A stretch of 64,000 bases of DNA. Source: Glaciibacter superstes DSM 21135. GTDB lineage: Bacteria > Actinomycetota > Actinomycetes > Actinomycetales > Microbacteriaceae. The stretch is taken from positions 248,001 through 312,000 of the forward strand of contig NZ_ATWH01000003.1 of NCBI RefSeq assembly GCF_000421145.1, in the 5' to 3' direction. The notes under the pieces are model-generated. The model did no database searches. It saw only the letters and a program-made list of their open reading frames with translations, and was not told the origin of the DNA. Each line of letters starts with the position of its first letter. Positions within the stretch are counted from its first letter, which is position 1. Positions 1-8,191 of this stretch are shown here, in pieces. Both the position numbers and the translations under genes were made by a program.

Positions 1-24
1 CTGTCGGCGTCCGGGGTGATCATA

Positions 25-79
25 TCCAGCTGTGGGCATCACCGCCCCGTATATAACGACGCGAGGTCGCAGGGCTGGA
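25..79. repeat. 55-bp dispersed hairpin element, copy 1
   Basis: Seen: the element begins TCCAGCTGTGGGCA and ends GGGCTGGA, with TATATA near its centre, so the ends are inverted (TCCAGC/GCTGGA). The same 55-bp element lies at 53667-53721 in the opposite orientation. The first 31 bases of the two copies differ at only three positions, while the distal arm has diverged. It lies upstream of the crotonase gene. Inference: a dispersed palindromic repeat (REP or MITE-like). Whether it is a promoter, a terminator or selfish DNA cannot be decided from two copies. Confidence 0.6.
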
Positions 80-176
80 CGTAATCCCCGCGCAGCGCGG
101 CGAAGCTAGCATGGCAGGGGCGCGGACAGCGCCGGCGACAGGCATCAGGCATGAGACATCCGTCGAGGGAGACGCA

Positions 177-965
177 GTGAGCGACGAGCAGAGAATCATC
201 ACCGAACGACGCGGCCACGTGCTGCTGATCGGCTTCAATCGGCCAGAGAAGCGCAATGCCGCCGACTTCGCCCTGCTGCAGCAGCTCGCACTCGCCTACG
301 GTGACCTCGAGCGCGATCTCGAACTCCGCGTGGGTGTTGTGCACGCGGTCGGCGACCATTTCACCGCCGGACTCGACCTGGCCGACATCGGTCCCCGTCT
401 CGGCCCGGATGGACTCGACGTCGTGCCGCCAGGCGGCATCCATCCGTGGCAGGTCGCCGGACAGTCCCTCACCAAACCGGTTGTCATCGCTGTGCAAGGG
501 ACGTGCCTGACGCTCGGCATCGAACTCATCCTCGCCAGCGATATCGCCGTCGCCGCGCAGTCGACACAATTCGGGCAGATCGAGGTCTCCCGTGGCATCC
601 TTCCGTTCGGCGGTGCGACCATCCGTTTCCCGCGCGCTGTCGGCTGGGGCAACGCCATGCGCTGGATCCTCACCGGCGACCTGTTCGACGCGGCTGAAGC
701 GCACCGGATCGGCCTGGTGCAGGAGGTCGTCCCAGACGGCACCCAGCTCGATCGTGCGCTCGAACTCGCCGAGCGTATCGCCGCCCAGGCTCCGCTCGCT
801 GTGCAGGCCACCCTCGCCAATGCACGAAAAGCGATATGGGAAGGCGACGCCGCCGCTGAAGCTGACCTCCAGCCCGGTCTCGCCCGATTGGCCGCCAGCG
901 AAGACGCCCGGATCGGTATGGAAGCGTTCCTCACCCGACAGCCGGCAAGGTTCGTGGGTCGCTGA
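177..965 (+). CDS. Enoyl-CoA hydratase/isomerase family protein (crotonase)
   Basis: This is a 262-residue crotonase-fold protein, a usual length for the family, acting in the cytosol on acyl-CoA thioesters. The GTG at 177 is preferred because a GAGGGAG ribosome site lies just upstream; an ATG at 111 would add an unconserved tail. The N-terminal substrate-binding strand contains FNRPEKRNA (about residues 20-28). The first oxyanion-hole segment reads HFTAGLDLADI (61-71). The second is GTCLTLGIE (108-116), followed by the FGQIEVSRG stretch that carries the glutamate usually involved in hydratase catalysis. The family is functionally broad (hydratase, isomerase, dehalogenase, hydrolase), so the substrate cannot be assigned. 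It stands alone, with a 157-bp gap before the next gene. Confidence 0.85.
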   Translation: MSDEQRIITERRGHVLLIGFNRPEKRNAADFALLQQLALAYGDLERDLELRVGVVHAVGDHFTAGLDLADIGPRLGPDGLDVVPPGGIHPWQVAGQSLTKPVVIAVQGTCLTLGIELILASDIAVAAQSTQFGQIEVSRGILPFGGATIRFPRAVGWGNAMRWILTGDLFDAAEAHRIGLVQEVVPDGTQLDRALELAERIAAQAPLAVQATLANARKAIWEGDAAAEADLQPGLARLAASEDARIGMEAFLTRQPARFVGR

Positions 966-1122
966 CCGATGCAGCGATCGACGCACTGACCGGCGTGCCG
1001 ACCGGCGTGCCGACCGACTCCGGTTCAGGGCTGTCCCCCTCGACGGATGCCGGGGTAGGCTGCGAAGACGTGCCGCGGCCGGGCGCCGCTGAGCACGGAA
1101 TCCGCAAGCGACAGGGGACGAG

Positions 1123-2574
1123 ATGACATCCGCAGCCGAAACGTACGACCTCATCGTGATCGGCGGCGGCTCGTCGGGCGAAAACGTCGCCGATCGGGCT
1201 GTTCAGGGCGGTCTGACCGCCGTCATCATCGAGAGCGAGCTCGTCGGCGGCGACTGTTCGTATTGGGCATGCATGCCGTCGAAGGCCCTCATCCGTGCCG
1301 GCACGGCCCTCGATGCCGCGCGCAGGGTCGGGGGCGCGGCCGAGGCCGTCACCGGCGAACTCGATGCCCGCGCGGCGTTCGCCCGCCGTGACCGGGTCAC
1401 ACACAACTGGTCGGACGAGTCGCAGGTGAGGTGGTTGGATTCAGCCGAAATCGCGCTGGTTCGCGGCCACGCACGCATCACCGGCGTGCGCGAGGTCACG
1501 GTCACTGCAGACGACGGAGCTACCACTGTTCTCACCGCCACCCACGCCGTGGCGGTCTGCAGCGGATCTGCTGCACTGCTCCCAGACATTCCCGGGCTCG
1601 CCGACGTTGACCCGTGGAGCAGCCGCGAGGCGACCAGCGCCACCGAGGTGCCGACCAGCCTGGCCATCATCGGGGGCGGCACCGTCGGCGCCGAGATGGC
1701 GACCGCATACGCGGCGCTCGGCACGACGGTGACCCTCGTTGTGCGTGGCACACTGCTGGGCAAACTCGAGCCGTTCGCCGGCGAACTGGTGACGGATGCC
1801 CTGCGCGCGGCAGGCGCCACCGTCCTCACCGGGGTCTCCGCGACAGAACTCGCTCGCAATGCAGACGGTGATGTTGAGCTGAGCCTCGACGACGGCAGCA
1901 CGGTCACCGCGAGCCAGGTGCTCGTTGCCACCGGCCGGATTCCGCGCACCCAGGACCTCGGCCTGGGAGTCGTCGGAATGTCCGACGGTGACTGGCTCAC
2001 CGTTGATGACACGATGCTGGTGCGGGGTGACTCCCCGGTGCTGGAGGGTGAATGGCTCTACGCGACGGGTGACGTCAACAACCGCGCCCTGCTCACCCAC
2101 CAGGGCAAATACCAGGCCAGGGCAGCGGGCGACGTCATCGCGGCCAGGGCGAACGGCAAGCCGGTCGATGACGAGCCGTGGGGAACCCACGTCGCTACCG
2201 CAGACCACGCCGCCGTGCCGCAGGTGACATTCACCGACCCCGAAGTGGCCTCGGTCGGGCTCACCGCCGAGGCCGCGGAGAAGGCCGGCTACCGCATCCG
2301 TGTTCTTGATTACGACCTCAGCTGGCTGGGCGGTGCCACCGTGCTGGCCGATGATTACACCGGCCAGGCTCGGGCCATCGTCGACGAAGACCGCCAGGTT
2401 CTGCTCGGAGTCACCTTCGTCGGACAGGACGTCGGCGAACTGCTGCACTCCGCGACTATCGCCGTGGTCGGCGAGGTGCCGTTGGCGCGACTCTGGCACG
2501 CGGTGCCGAGCTACCCCACCCTGAGCGAGGTCTGGCTCCGATTCCTTGAGGCGTATGGCCGTCCCAGCATTTAA
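1123..2574 (+). CDS. NAD(P)/FAD-dependent oxidoreductase, disulfide reductase family
   Basis: This 483-residue protein has the class I pyridine nucleotide-disulfide oxidoreductase layout. An N-terminal FAD motif IGGGSSGENVA (13-23) is followed by a redox CxxxxC pair in GGDCSYWACMPSK (C45 and C50), an NAD(P)-binding Rossmann motif IIGGGTVGAEMA near 175, and a C-terminal dimerisation domain. Family members include lipoamide dehydrogenase and mercuric reductase. The C-terminal His-Pro-Thr-x-Ser-Glu signature reads SYPTLSE here, so the usual catalytic histidine of the His-Glu pair appears to be tyrosine. The disulfide is therefore present but the proton relay is altered, and the physiological substrate is unknown. 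No lipoate complex genes lie beside it. It is expressed alone or with the small downstream gene. Confidence 0.85.
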   Translation: MTSAAETYDLIVIGGGSSGENVADRAVQGGLTAVIIESELVGGDCSYWACMPSKALIRAGTALDAARRVGGAAEAVTGELDARAAFARRDRVTHNWSDESQVRWLDSAEIALVRGHARITGVREVTVTADDGATTVLTATHAVAVCSGSAALLPDIPGLADVDPWSSREATSATEVPTSLAIIGGGTVGAEMATAYAALGTTVTLVVRGTLLGKLEPFAGELVTDALRAAGATVLTGVSATELARNADGDVELSLDDGSTVTASQVLVATGRIPRTQDLGLGVVGMSDGDWLTVDDTMLVRGDSPVLEGEWLYATGDVNNRALLTHQGKYQARAAGDVIAARANGKPVDDEPWGTHVATADHAAVPQVTFTDPEVASVGLTAEAAEKAGYRIRVLDYDLSWLGGATVLADDYTGQARAIVDEDRQVLLGVTFVGQDVGELLHSATIAVVGEVPLARLWHAVPSYPTLSEVWLRFLEAYGRPSI

Positions 2575-2636
2575 CGCCGCGTCAGAACTCAGCATGCTTC
2601 AGCGTCGCTGGCAGTTTCACCACGTAGGCTTGCCGG

Positions 2637-2996
2637 GTGCGCCGCATCCTCTTCGACTCCCCCATCAGCCGGGCCGGCTACCTCTACGCAACGCTGGTCG
2701 GGATCGTCTGGGGTTCGATCTGGAGTACAGGCAAGGTCGAGCGCCGCAACGGCATGATCGTGTTCCGCGGGATGCCGAAATGGTCGTTCGGACGCGGCGG
2801 CTCCTGCGTCGGCGGTTGCTACCTCACGCACCAGAACGTGTCTGCCGATGTGCTCGAACATGAGGCCGTGCACAAACTGCAGTGGCAGCGATACGGAATG
2901 GTCTTCCCGCTGTTATACCTGCTCGCAGGCCGCAATCCGCTGAAGAACCGGTGGGAGATCGAGGCCGGCCTCGAAAAGGGCGGCTACCTGCGCTGA
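2637..2996 (+). CDS. Small conserved-looking protein with HEAVH motif
   Basis: A 119-residue product from a GTG at 2637 without a strong ribosome site. I do not recognise a characterised function. It has a hydrophobic N-terminal segment (AGYLYATLVGIVWGSIW, about 13-29), two cysteines in SCVGGC (about 56-61), and an HEAVH sequence (about 74-78) that matches the HExxH form used by zinc metallopeptidases. A second hydrophobic stretch, VFPLLYLLAG, follows. Related small proteins in this bacterial group are sometimes labelled Fe-S oxidoreductase without experimental basis. The codon use is like its neighbours and it ends 56 bp before a hairpin shared with the 27.2-kb region. The metalloprotease reading is only a motif-level suggestion. 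Confidence 0.65.
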   Translation: MRRILFDSPISRAGYLYATLVGIVWGSIWSTGKVERRNGMIVFRGMPKWSFGRGGSCVGGCYLTHQNVSADVLEHEAVHKLQWQRYGMVFPLLYLLAGRNPLKNRWEIEAGLEKGGYLR

Positions 2997-3052
2997 GTGG
3001 GGCGCAATGTTCGGGTGCAGCGCTACACCCAAGCCGCGATGCACCTAAGCCT

Positions 3053-3114
3053 CGCCGAGCCGTGACTTAAGCATGTTCCCAGCGCTGGGAAGGTGCTTAG
3101 CTCACGGCTCGGCG
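3053..3114. repeat. Long hairpin, family 2 copy 1 (62 bp, loopless palindrome)
   Basis: Seen: two 31-bp arms (3053-3083 and 3084-3114) pair with four mismatches around an AGCGCT centre. The right arm contains GGAAGGTGCTTAGCTCACGG, which recurs exactly in the right arm of the hairpin at 27169-27226. The element overlaps the stop codon (TGA, complement of 3102-3104) of the minus-strand ATPase gene and lies between convergent genes. It could act as a bidirectional terminator. The shared 20-bp core at a second locus shows it is also a dispersed repeat. Confidence 0.7.
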
Positions 3115-3959
3115 ACGGGTGGGTGACGGATGCCGGTGCGTGCGGCACGCGGAATGACCAGCGGTGTCCCAGACTCGGGGTCTGGGATGATCACGCAGGC
3201 CAGGCCGAAGACGTCTTCGACGAGCTCTGCGGTGAGGATCTGCGCAGGGTCGCCGACGGCAACGACGCGGCCAGCCTTCATCACGACGAGGTTGGTGGCG
3301 TACCTGGCCGCCTGGTTCAGGTCGTGCAACACCAGGGCCAGGGTGCGCCCTTCCGCATGCAGGCGGGCGCAGAGTTCGAGCACTTCGTACTGGTGAGCGA
3401 TGTCGAGGAAGGTCGTCGGCTCGTCGAGCAGGAGAAGACCAGTCTGCTGCGCCAGCACCATCGCGATCCAGACCCGCTGGCGCTGGCCACCGGAGAGTTC
3501 GGCGACGTAGCGCTCGGCGAGTTCCTCACTGTTCGTCGCGGCGAGCGCTTCTTCCACAGCGCGCTCGTCGACTGCCGACCACTGCCGAAGCAGCCTCTGG
3601 TGGGGAAACCGGCCCCGACCCACCAGGTCGCGCACCGTGATCGCCTCTGGGGCGATCGGACTCTGCGGCAGCATGGCGAGCTGTCGGGCGACGGCCTTGC
3701 TGCGATAGGACGCGAGTGGGCGGCCGTCGAGCAGCACCTCACCGGCAGCGGGCGACAGCGTGCGCGAGAGCGCTTTGAGAAGCGTCGACTTTCCGCAGGC
3801 GTTCGGCCCGACGATGATCGTGAATCCTCCGGACGGGATGTCGATGGAGAGGTCGTCGACCACCACCCGTCTGTCGTAGGCCAGGCGCAGTCCTCGAGCG
3901 GACAGGCGAGGAGCCGTCGGCACTGCCTGCGCATCTGGGCCGGGTACAGCGGATGCCAT
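3102..3959 (-). CDS. ABC transporter ATP-binding protein, ferric siderophore uptake
   Basis: This 285-residue FepC/FecE-type ATPase energises siderophore import with the two permeases upstream. Visible motifs are Walker A GPNACGKST (51-59), a Q-loop in LPQSP (near 99), signature LSGGQ (155-159), Walker B LLLLDE (175-180) and an H-loop in VLHDLNQA. The ATG at 3959 follows the permease stop (TAG, 3964-3962) by two bases, with GAAGGGAA upstream as ribosome site; a GTG at 3962 is equally possible. The first ~25 residues are a poorly conserved extension. It is the last gene of the minus-strand uptake operon, and its stop lies inside a long hairpin. Confidence 0.93.
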   Translation of the reverse strand: MASAVPGPDAQAVPTAPRLSARGLRLAYDRRVVVDDLSIDIPSGGFTIIVGPNACGKSTLLKALSRTLSPAAGEVLLDGRPLASYRSKAVARQLAMLPQSPIAPEAITVRDLVGRGRFPHQRLLRQWSAVDERAVEEALAATNSEELAERYVAELSGGQRQRVWIAMVLAQQTGLLLLDEPTTFLDIAHQYEVLELCARLHAEGRTLALVLHDLNQAARYATNLVVMKAGRVVAVGDPAQILTAELVEDVFGLACVIIPDPESGTPLVIPRAARTGIRHPPVAEP

Positions 3960-3961
3960 CA

Positions 3962-4993
3962 CTAGACGGTTCCCTTCTTCCATTGCGCGACGAGCAGGTA
4001 GCCGAGGTAGATCCCGCCAAGGATGGCAGTGAGCACGCCAACCGGCAACTGCACCTCGAATGGCAGCTGCTGTGCGAGCAGATCAGCGAATGTGAGCAGG
4101 AACGCGCCCATCAGGGCGGACAGCGCCACGTTCGGCCCCGCACTGCGGCTGAGGCGCCTGGCGATCTGCGGCGCCGTGAGTGCGATGAAGGCGATCGGAC
4201 CAGCGACGCTCACTGCGGCGGTTGCAAGTCCGATGGCGACGAGGACCGCCAGCAGTCTCGTCTGGCCGCTTCGTGCGCCCAGACTGTCTGCCTGGTCGTC
4301 GCCCATTTCCATCAGTTGAAGCCGACGGCTCAACAGCAGCGCACATGGAAGCAGCATGGCCACGCTCGCCCAGATGACGGCCGCGTCGCTCCACGAACGC
4401 GATGCCAGGCTGCCGTTGAGGTAAGTGGCGAGCACCGTCGCCTGTTCGAGCCCCGCCCTGGTGATGACAAACTGCACAAACGCGAGGGACATCGCCGATA
4501 CGCCGATGCCGATCAGAAGCATCCGTGCCGGAGAGGAGAAGCCCTTTCCCGTTCCGAGCCAGACCAGGAGCATGGCAGCGAGCGCGCCGAGGAGTGCACC
4601 GACGGGCAGGGGCAGGATGCCGGGCCAGAGCAGTCCGAATGCCGCTGCGCCGGCCGAGGCCCCTGCGGTCAGGCCGATCACGTCCGGGCTGCCGAGGGGG
4701 TTGCGGGTGACGGTCTGGAACAGGGTGCCGGCGATGCCGAAGGCCGCGCCGGCGGCGATCGCCACAACCAGGCGCGGCCCTCGGAAGACGCCGAGCACGA
4801 TCTTGTCGGGGCCGCTACTCGACCCCAGGATCGCCGGCACCAGGTCGGGAAGGGCGATTCCCAGTCGTCCGAGGGTGAGCGTCAGAACGGCGCTGACCAG
4901 GATGCCGACGACGACGATTCCGGCGACGACAAGACTGCGCCGTCGCACCGTCAGGCTCAGCCACTGTCCTGCCCGCAGCGTGGTCTGGCTCAT
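3962..4993 (-). CDS. FecCD-family siderophore ABC permease (subunit 2)
   Basis: A 343-residue integral membrane protein of the FecCD (BtuC) family, which forms half of the siderophore channel with the next gene. It is strongly hydrophobic, with about nine or ten predicted membrane segments. It carries the family blocks TLFQTVTRNPLGSPDVIGL near 90-108 and GPIAFIALTAPQIARRL near 264-280; the latter overlaps the loop that contacts the ATPase. Its start ATG overlaps the stop of the preceding permease by four bases (4990-4993), so translation is likely coupled. Length matches the family (330-350). Substrate is inferred as a ferric siderophore from the operon. Confidence 0.93.
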   Translation of the reverse strand: MSQTTLRAGQWLSLTVRRRSLVVAGIVVVGILVSAVLTLTLGRLGIALPDLVPAILGSSSGPDKIVLGVFRGPRLVVAIAAGAAFGIAGTLFQTVTRNPLGSPDVIGLTAGASAGAAAFGLLWPGILPLPVGALLGALAAMLLVWLGTGKGFSSPARMLLIGIGVSAMSLAFVQFVITRAGLEQATVLATYLNGSLASRSWSDAAVIWASVAMLLPCALLLSRRLQLMEMGDDQADSLGARSGQTRLLAVLVAIGLATAAVSVAGPIAFIALTAPQIARRLSRSAGPNVALSALMGAFLLTFADLLAQQLPFEVQLPVGVLTAILGGIYLGYLLVAQWKKGTV

Positions 4994-6042
4994 GCCGCAG
5001 CCTTCATCCGTCGTACGGCCAGGACCAGGATGGGCCCCCCGACGAATGCCGTGACGATGCCGACCATGAGTTCGGTCGGGCTGGCGACGACGCGCCCGAG
5101 GATGTCGGCGGCGAGGAGCAGCGCCGGACCGGCGACCAGGCAGTACGGCAGCAGCCAGCGGTGATCGGCACCGGTGAAACTGCGCACGATGTGCGGAACG
5201 GCGAGGCCGACGAACGAGATCGGCCCGACGGCGGCGGTCGCCGCGGCGCAGAGCAGCGTGGTCGCGACGGCCCCGAGGATGCGTGTGCGACCGACATGCG
5301 CCCCGAGCGCGCGAGCGGTGTCGTCGCCGAGCGCAAGGGCATTGAGCGACCCGGAGAGGATGAGGGCGAGCAGCAGTCCGACGACGATGAACGGAAGGAT
5401 GTCGGTGACCAGCCCAGGGTCACGGCCGGCCAGGGACCCGACCACCCAGAACCGGTAGGCGTCGAAGACCTCCGGCATGGTGAGCGTGATGGCCTGGATG
5501 ATCGCCACGAGCACCGCGGACACCACAACGCCGGCCAGGACGAGCCGCACCGGCGTCGCCCGTCCGCGGCCGGAGCCGAGCAGGTAGACGATGACAACCG
5601 CGGCGAACGCACCGGGAAGGGCGATCCAGACACTCGTCGCCGCCGACCCCAACCCGAGCGCGGCCGCAACCACGATCGCGGCCGCAGCCCCGGTGTTGAC
5701 CCCGAACAGGCCGGGGTCGGCGAGCGGGTTCCTGGTCACGCCCTGCATGACGCCGCCCGCGACCGCGAGCGCGGCACCGACCAGCAGGCCGAGCAGCGTG
5801 CGCGGAATGCGGCTGGCGATGACGGTGTCCGCGTAACTGTCACCTGGAGCGACAAGCGCGGTCCAGACATCCGTCAGCGGGATGTATTTGTTACCGACGG
5901 CCAGGCTCAACAGGCAGACGACGATGAGCATGGCGACAAGCACGGCCAGCCACAGCACGCGAACCGAAGCGCGCCGCCGCAGGGTGCGCCGATGGGGACC
6001 GGCGGTGAGGCCGGCCCCCGATTCGGCGACGGTAGTGGTCAT
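4990..6042 (-). CDS. FecCD-family siderophore ABC permease (subunit 1)
   Basis: A 350-residue paralogue of the following permease that makes the heteromeric channel of the importer. A short basic, cytosolic N-terminus (RRTLRRRASVR) precedes the first membrane segment. FecCD hallmarks are MQGVTRNPLADPGLFGVN (about 118-135) and GPISFVGLAVPHIVR in the C-terminal half, the coupling region for the ATPase. The gene starts 30 bp downstream of the binding-protein stop and overlaps the second permease by four bases. The pairing of two permeases with one ATPase and one lipoprotein is the usual design for Gram-positive siderophore uptake. Confidence 0.93.
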   Translation of the reverse strand: MTTTVAESGAGLTAGPHRRTLRRRASVRVLWLAVLVAMLIVVCLLSLAVGNKYIPLTDVWTALVAPGDSYADTVIASRIPRTLLGLLVGAALAVAGGVMQGVTRNPLADPGLFGVNTGAAAAIVVAAALGLGSAATSVWIALPGAFAAVVIVYLLGSGRGRATPVRLVLAGVVVSAVLVAIIQAITLTMPEVFDAYRFWVVGSLAGRDPGLVTDILPFIVVGLLLALILSGSLNALALGDDTARALGAHVGRTRILGAVATTLLCAAATAAVGPISFVGLAVPHIVRSFTGADHRWLLPYCLVAGPALLLAADILGRVVASPTELMVGIVTAFVGGPILVLAVRRMKAAA

Positions 6043-6072
6043 CGCGGGTGCCCGGTGTACAGGTCTCCGACG

Positions 6073-7128
6073 CTACTGTGCGACCTTCGCCACCGCATCC
6101 TTGATCATCGGAACGTACTGGTCGAGCGCCCACGGAACGCTGAGCGGGGTGAGCATGCTCGAAGCCATGCCCAGCTGGTTGTCAACGCTCGGCACATACG
6201 ATCCGCGCTGCACAGCCGGGATCTGCGCGAACAACGGCTGCGCCTCGATCTGCCCCTGGTTCGCTTCGTCGTTGAACCAGGTGAAGACGACGTCGACGTC
6301 GTTCAGGAGATCAGCCCGTTCCAGGCCGACGGTCGAGGAGAAACTGCCTTGGGTGATCGGGACCTCAGCGACGGCAGACGCCATGCTCAGGCCGAGACCG
6401 GAGATGAGGTCGACGCGTGGGTCGCCCTCCTGGTAGAGCGAAAGTGTGCCGGGTTCAGCGGTGTAGACGTACGCGAAACTGACGTCGGCGAACTCGGGGT
6501 TCTCGGCCGCGGCATCCGTCAGCTCGGTGTTGATGTCGTCGATCAGCTGCGTGGCTTCGGCGCTTTTGCCGAGGGCTTCACCGATGATCTCGATCTGATC
6601 TGTCCAGCTGGTGCGCCACGGCTCGTCAGGGTATGCCACCGTCGGGGCGATCTCAGACAGCGTCGCGAACTGCTCTGCACTGATACCGGACTGCGGGGCG
6701 AGGATGAGGTCTGGGGCGAGTTCGAGCACCGACTCGACGTCGATCTCCGGGTACACATCGAAGGTGGCGGGAAGGTCGTCGCCCGCTGCTTCGATCGCAT
6801 CGCGGGTCCACGGGAAGTACTGGTCGTCATCGCCGCCCCAGGTGGCCGCTTCCATTCCGACCGGAACGGTGCCGAGCGCGATCGCGGTATCGGCGGAGCC
6901 CCAGCCGATCGTGACGACGCTCTGCGGGTCGCTGGGAATCACGGCGTCACCGAGTGCGCTTTCGATGGTCACCGGGAATGCGCCATCGGCCGCGGAGTCG
7001 CCCGTTGCGTCCGTGTCTCCCGGCGTGCTTGCACAGCCGGCGAGCAGTAGCGCACTAGCCGTTGCAACGGCTGCGAGCCGTGCTCGCGCTGCAAAGCGGC
7101 GGGATCGGATGGGGTCGGTAGCGCGCAC
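6073..7128 (-). CDS. Iron-siderophore ABC transporter substrate-binding lipoprotein
   Basis: A 351-residue class III (FhuD/FepB-like) periplasmic-binding-fold protein anchored as a lipoprotein. The chosen start is GTG 7128, which has AAGGGAA eight bases upstream and gives a signal peptide with arginines, a hydrophobic core and lipobox LLLAGC. Longer in-frame starts lack these properties. The mature part shows IGWGSADTAIALGTVPVG and VFTWFNDEA, typical of the two-lobed metal-chelate binding domain. It precedes the two permeases by 30 bp and is the ligand-capture subunit. Ligand identity (which siderophore) cannot be read from sequence. Confidence 0.92.
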   Translation of the reverse strand: MRATDPIRSRRFAARARLAAVATASALLLAGCASTPGDTDATGDSAADGAFPVTIESALGDAVIPSDPQSVVTIGWGSADTAIALGTVPVGMEAATWGGDDDQYFPWTRDAIEAAGDDLPATFDVYPEIDVESVLELAPDLILAPQSGISAEQFATLSEIAPTVAYPDEPWRTSWTDQIEIIGEALGKSAEATQLIDDINTELTDAAAENPEFADVSFAYVYTAEPGTLSLYQEGDPRVDLISGLGLSMASAVAEVPITQGSFSSTVGLERADLLNDVDVVFTWFNDEANQGQIEAQPLFAQIPAVQRGSYVPSVDNQLGMASSMLTPLSVPWALDQYVPMIKDAVAKVAQ

Positions 7129-7190
7129 AGGCGTTCCCTTCGTTGGATGCGGGTATCGGTGATGGAGATGTGCCGCGCCGGTGCGGCCTG

Positions 7191-7206
7191 CCCGGCAGCA
7201 GCCGGG
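7191..7206. terminator. Short GC hairpin between siderophore-interacting and binding-protein genes
   Basis: CCCGGC, a four-base loop and GCCGGG form a 6-bp perfect stem in the 98-bp gap between the two operon genes. There is no uridine tract. It could be a partial terminator or an RNA-processing/stability element that sets the ratio of reductase to transporter. Evidence is weak. Confidence 0.3.
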
Positions 7207-7226
7207 AAAGATTCTGTGGAACGGAT

Positions 7227-8183
7227 TCAGTTCGCTTCGGCCCGACCGCTGCGCCAGTAGCCCATGAAGGCCACCTGCCTGCGGTCGATTCCGGTTTCGG
7301 AGACCAGGAAGCGGCGGAGCGTCTTGATGACGCCTGCCTCCCCAGCCAGCCACGCGTACAGGTCGCTGCCGTGGGTCGTCGCCTCCGGCACCTCCCAGAG
7401 GATGTCATTCTCAATGTCGACGTCTGCGATTTCGGCGCCACGCTGCGCGGTTGTCACCGAACGTGTCGTCCAGGCCCTGACAGCCGATTCGAGAGCTGAG
7501 CCATGTGCCTCGTGCGTGGACGATTCATGGTGCAGAGCGGCTTTGGCCCTGGCGAGCCAGGTGACCTGCACGCCATCCGGGGCCCCGGTCTCCATCGCGT
7601 CCCGCTCGTCTGGAACCTCGATGAAGGCGCACCCGCGGGCGTCGCGCGGGAGGGCGGCCAGGATGGCGCAGATGGCTGGCGCCGCGGTCTCGTCTCCGGC
7701 GAGCAGCACGCTGCGCGCATCGCCGGGGCGCCATTCGATTCCACTGCGTGGGTTTGGTCCGAGCGCGTCAGGGCCGACGATCACAAGCTCGTCGCCGACG
7801 ACGGCCCTGCGCACCCAGCGCGACGCCGGACCGGTGTCTCCGTGCGCCACGAAGTCGATGTCTATCTCGCGATCCGCGGGGCGTACAGAGCGCACCGTGT
7901 AGGTGCGGATCGGGTTGCGATGGCTGTCTGGAAGCTCACGCCAGGCCGCATACCAGGACTCGTCCTCCGGCAGTGCGGAGATGCCGACGCCCGGAAGCGG
8001 GAGGATGAGCTTCACCCGCTGGTCGAGGCCCGCCGTGCCGAAGTCGTACAGTTCGGCTCCGGTGAAGGTGACCCTCGTGAAGGTGTCGGAGAGTTGCCTG
8101 ATGGCCGCCACCGAGACCGTGAACGGACGATAGCTGGGCCTCGCCTGGCGCACGGGTGCGGGGGCGTCAGTCGAAGTAAGCAT
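7227..8183 (-). CDS. Siderophore-interacting protein (FAD-dependent ferric-siderophore reductase family)
   Basis: A 318-residue ViuB/SIP-family protein, expected to release iron in the cytosol by reducing the ferric siderophore. The N-terminal FAD-binding barrel contains the flavin signature RTYTVR (near 94-99). The C-terminal NAD(P)H-binding domain ends with GYWRSGRAEAN, a typical family ending. Its ATG at 8183 lies almost directly after a DtxR/IdeR-like box (8192-8210), with no good ribosome site, so the mRNA may be leaderless or nearly so. It is the first gene of the five-gene uptake operon (8183 to 3102, minus strand). Homology and context agree. Confidence 0.92.
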   Translation of the reverse strand: MLTSTDAPAPVRQARPSYRPFTVSVAAIRQLSDTFTRVTFTGAELYDFGTAGLDQRVKLILPLPGVGISALPEDESWYAAWRELPDSHRNPIRTYTVRSVRPADREIDIDFVAHGDTGPASRWVRRAVVGDELVIVGPDALGPNPRSGIEWRPGDARSVLLAGDETAAPAICAILAALPRDARGCAFIEVPDERDAMETGAPDGVQVTWLARAKAALHHESSTHEAHGSALESAVRAWTTRSVTTAQRGAEIADVDIENDILWEVPEATTHGSDLYAWLAGEAGVIKTLRRFLVSETGIDRRQVAFMGYWRSGRAEAN

Positions 8184-8191
8184 TGCCTAAG

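Noticed and set aside
5161-7050. A 629-codon plus-strand open frame opposite the siderophore permease and binding-protein genes
   Set aside because: High-GC antisense frame; composition is arginine/glutamate-rich with no domain, while the minus strand encodes intact transporter subunits.
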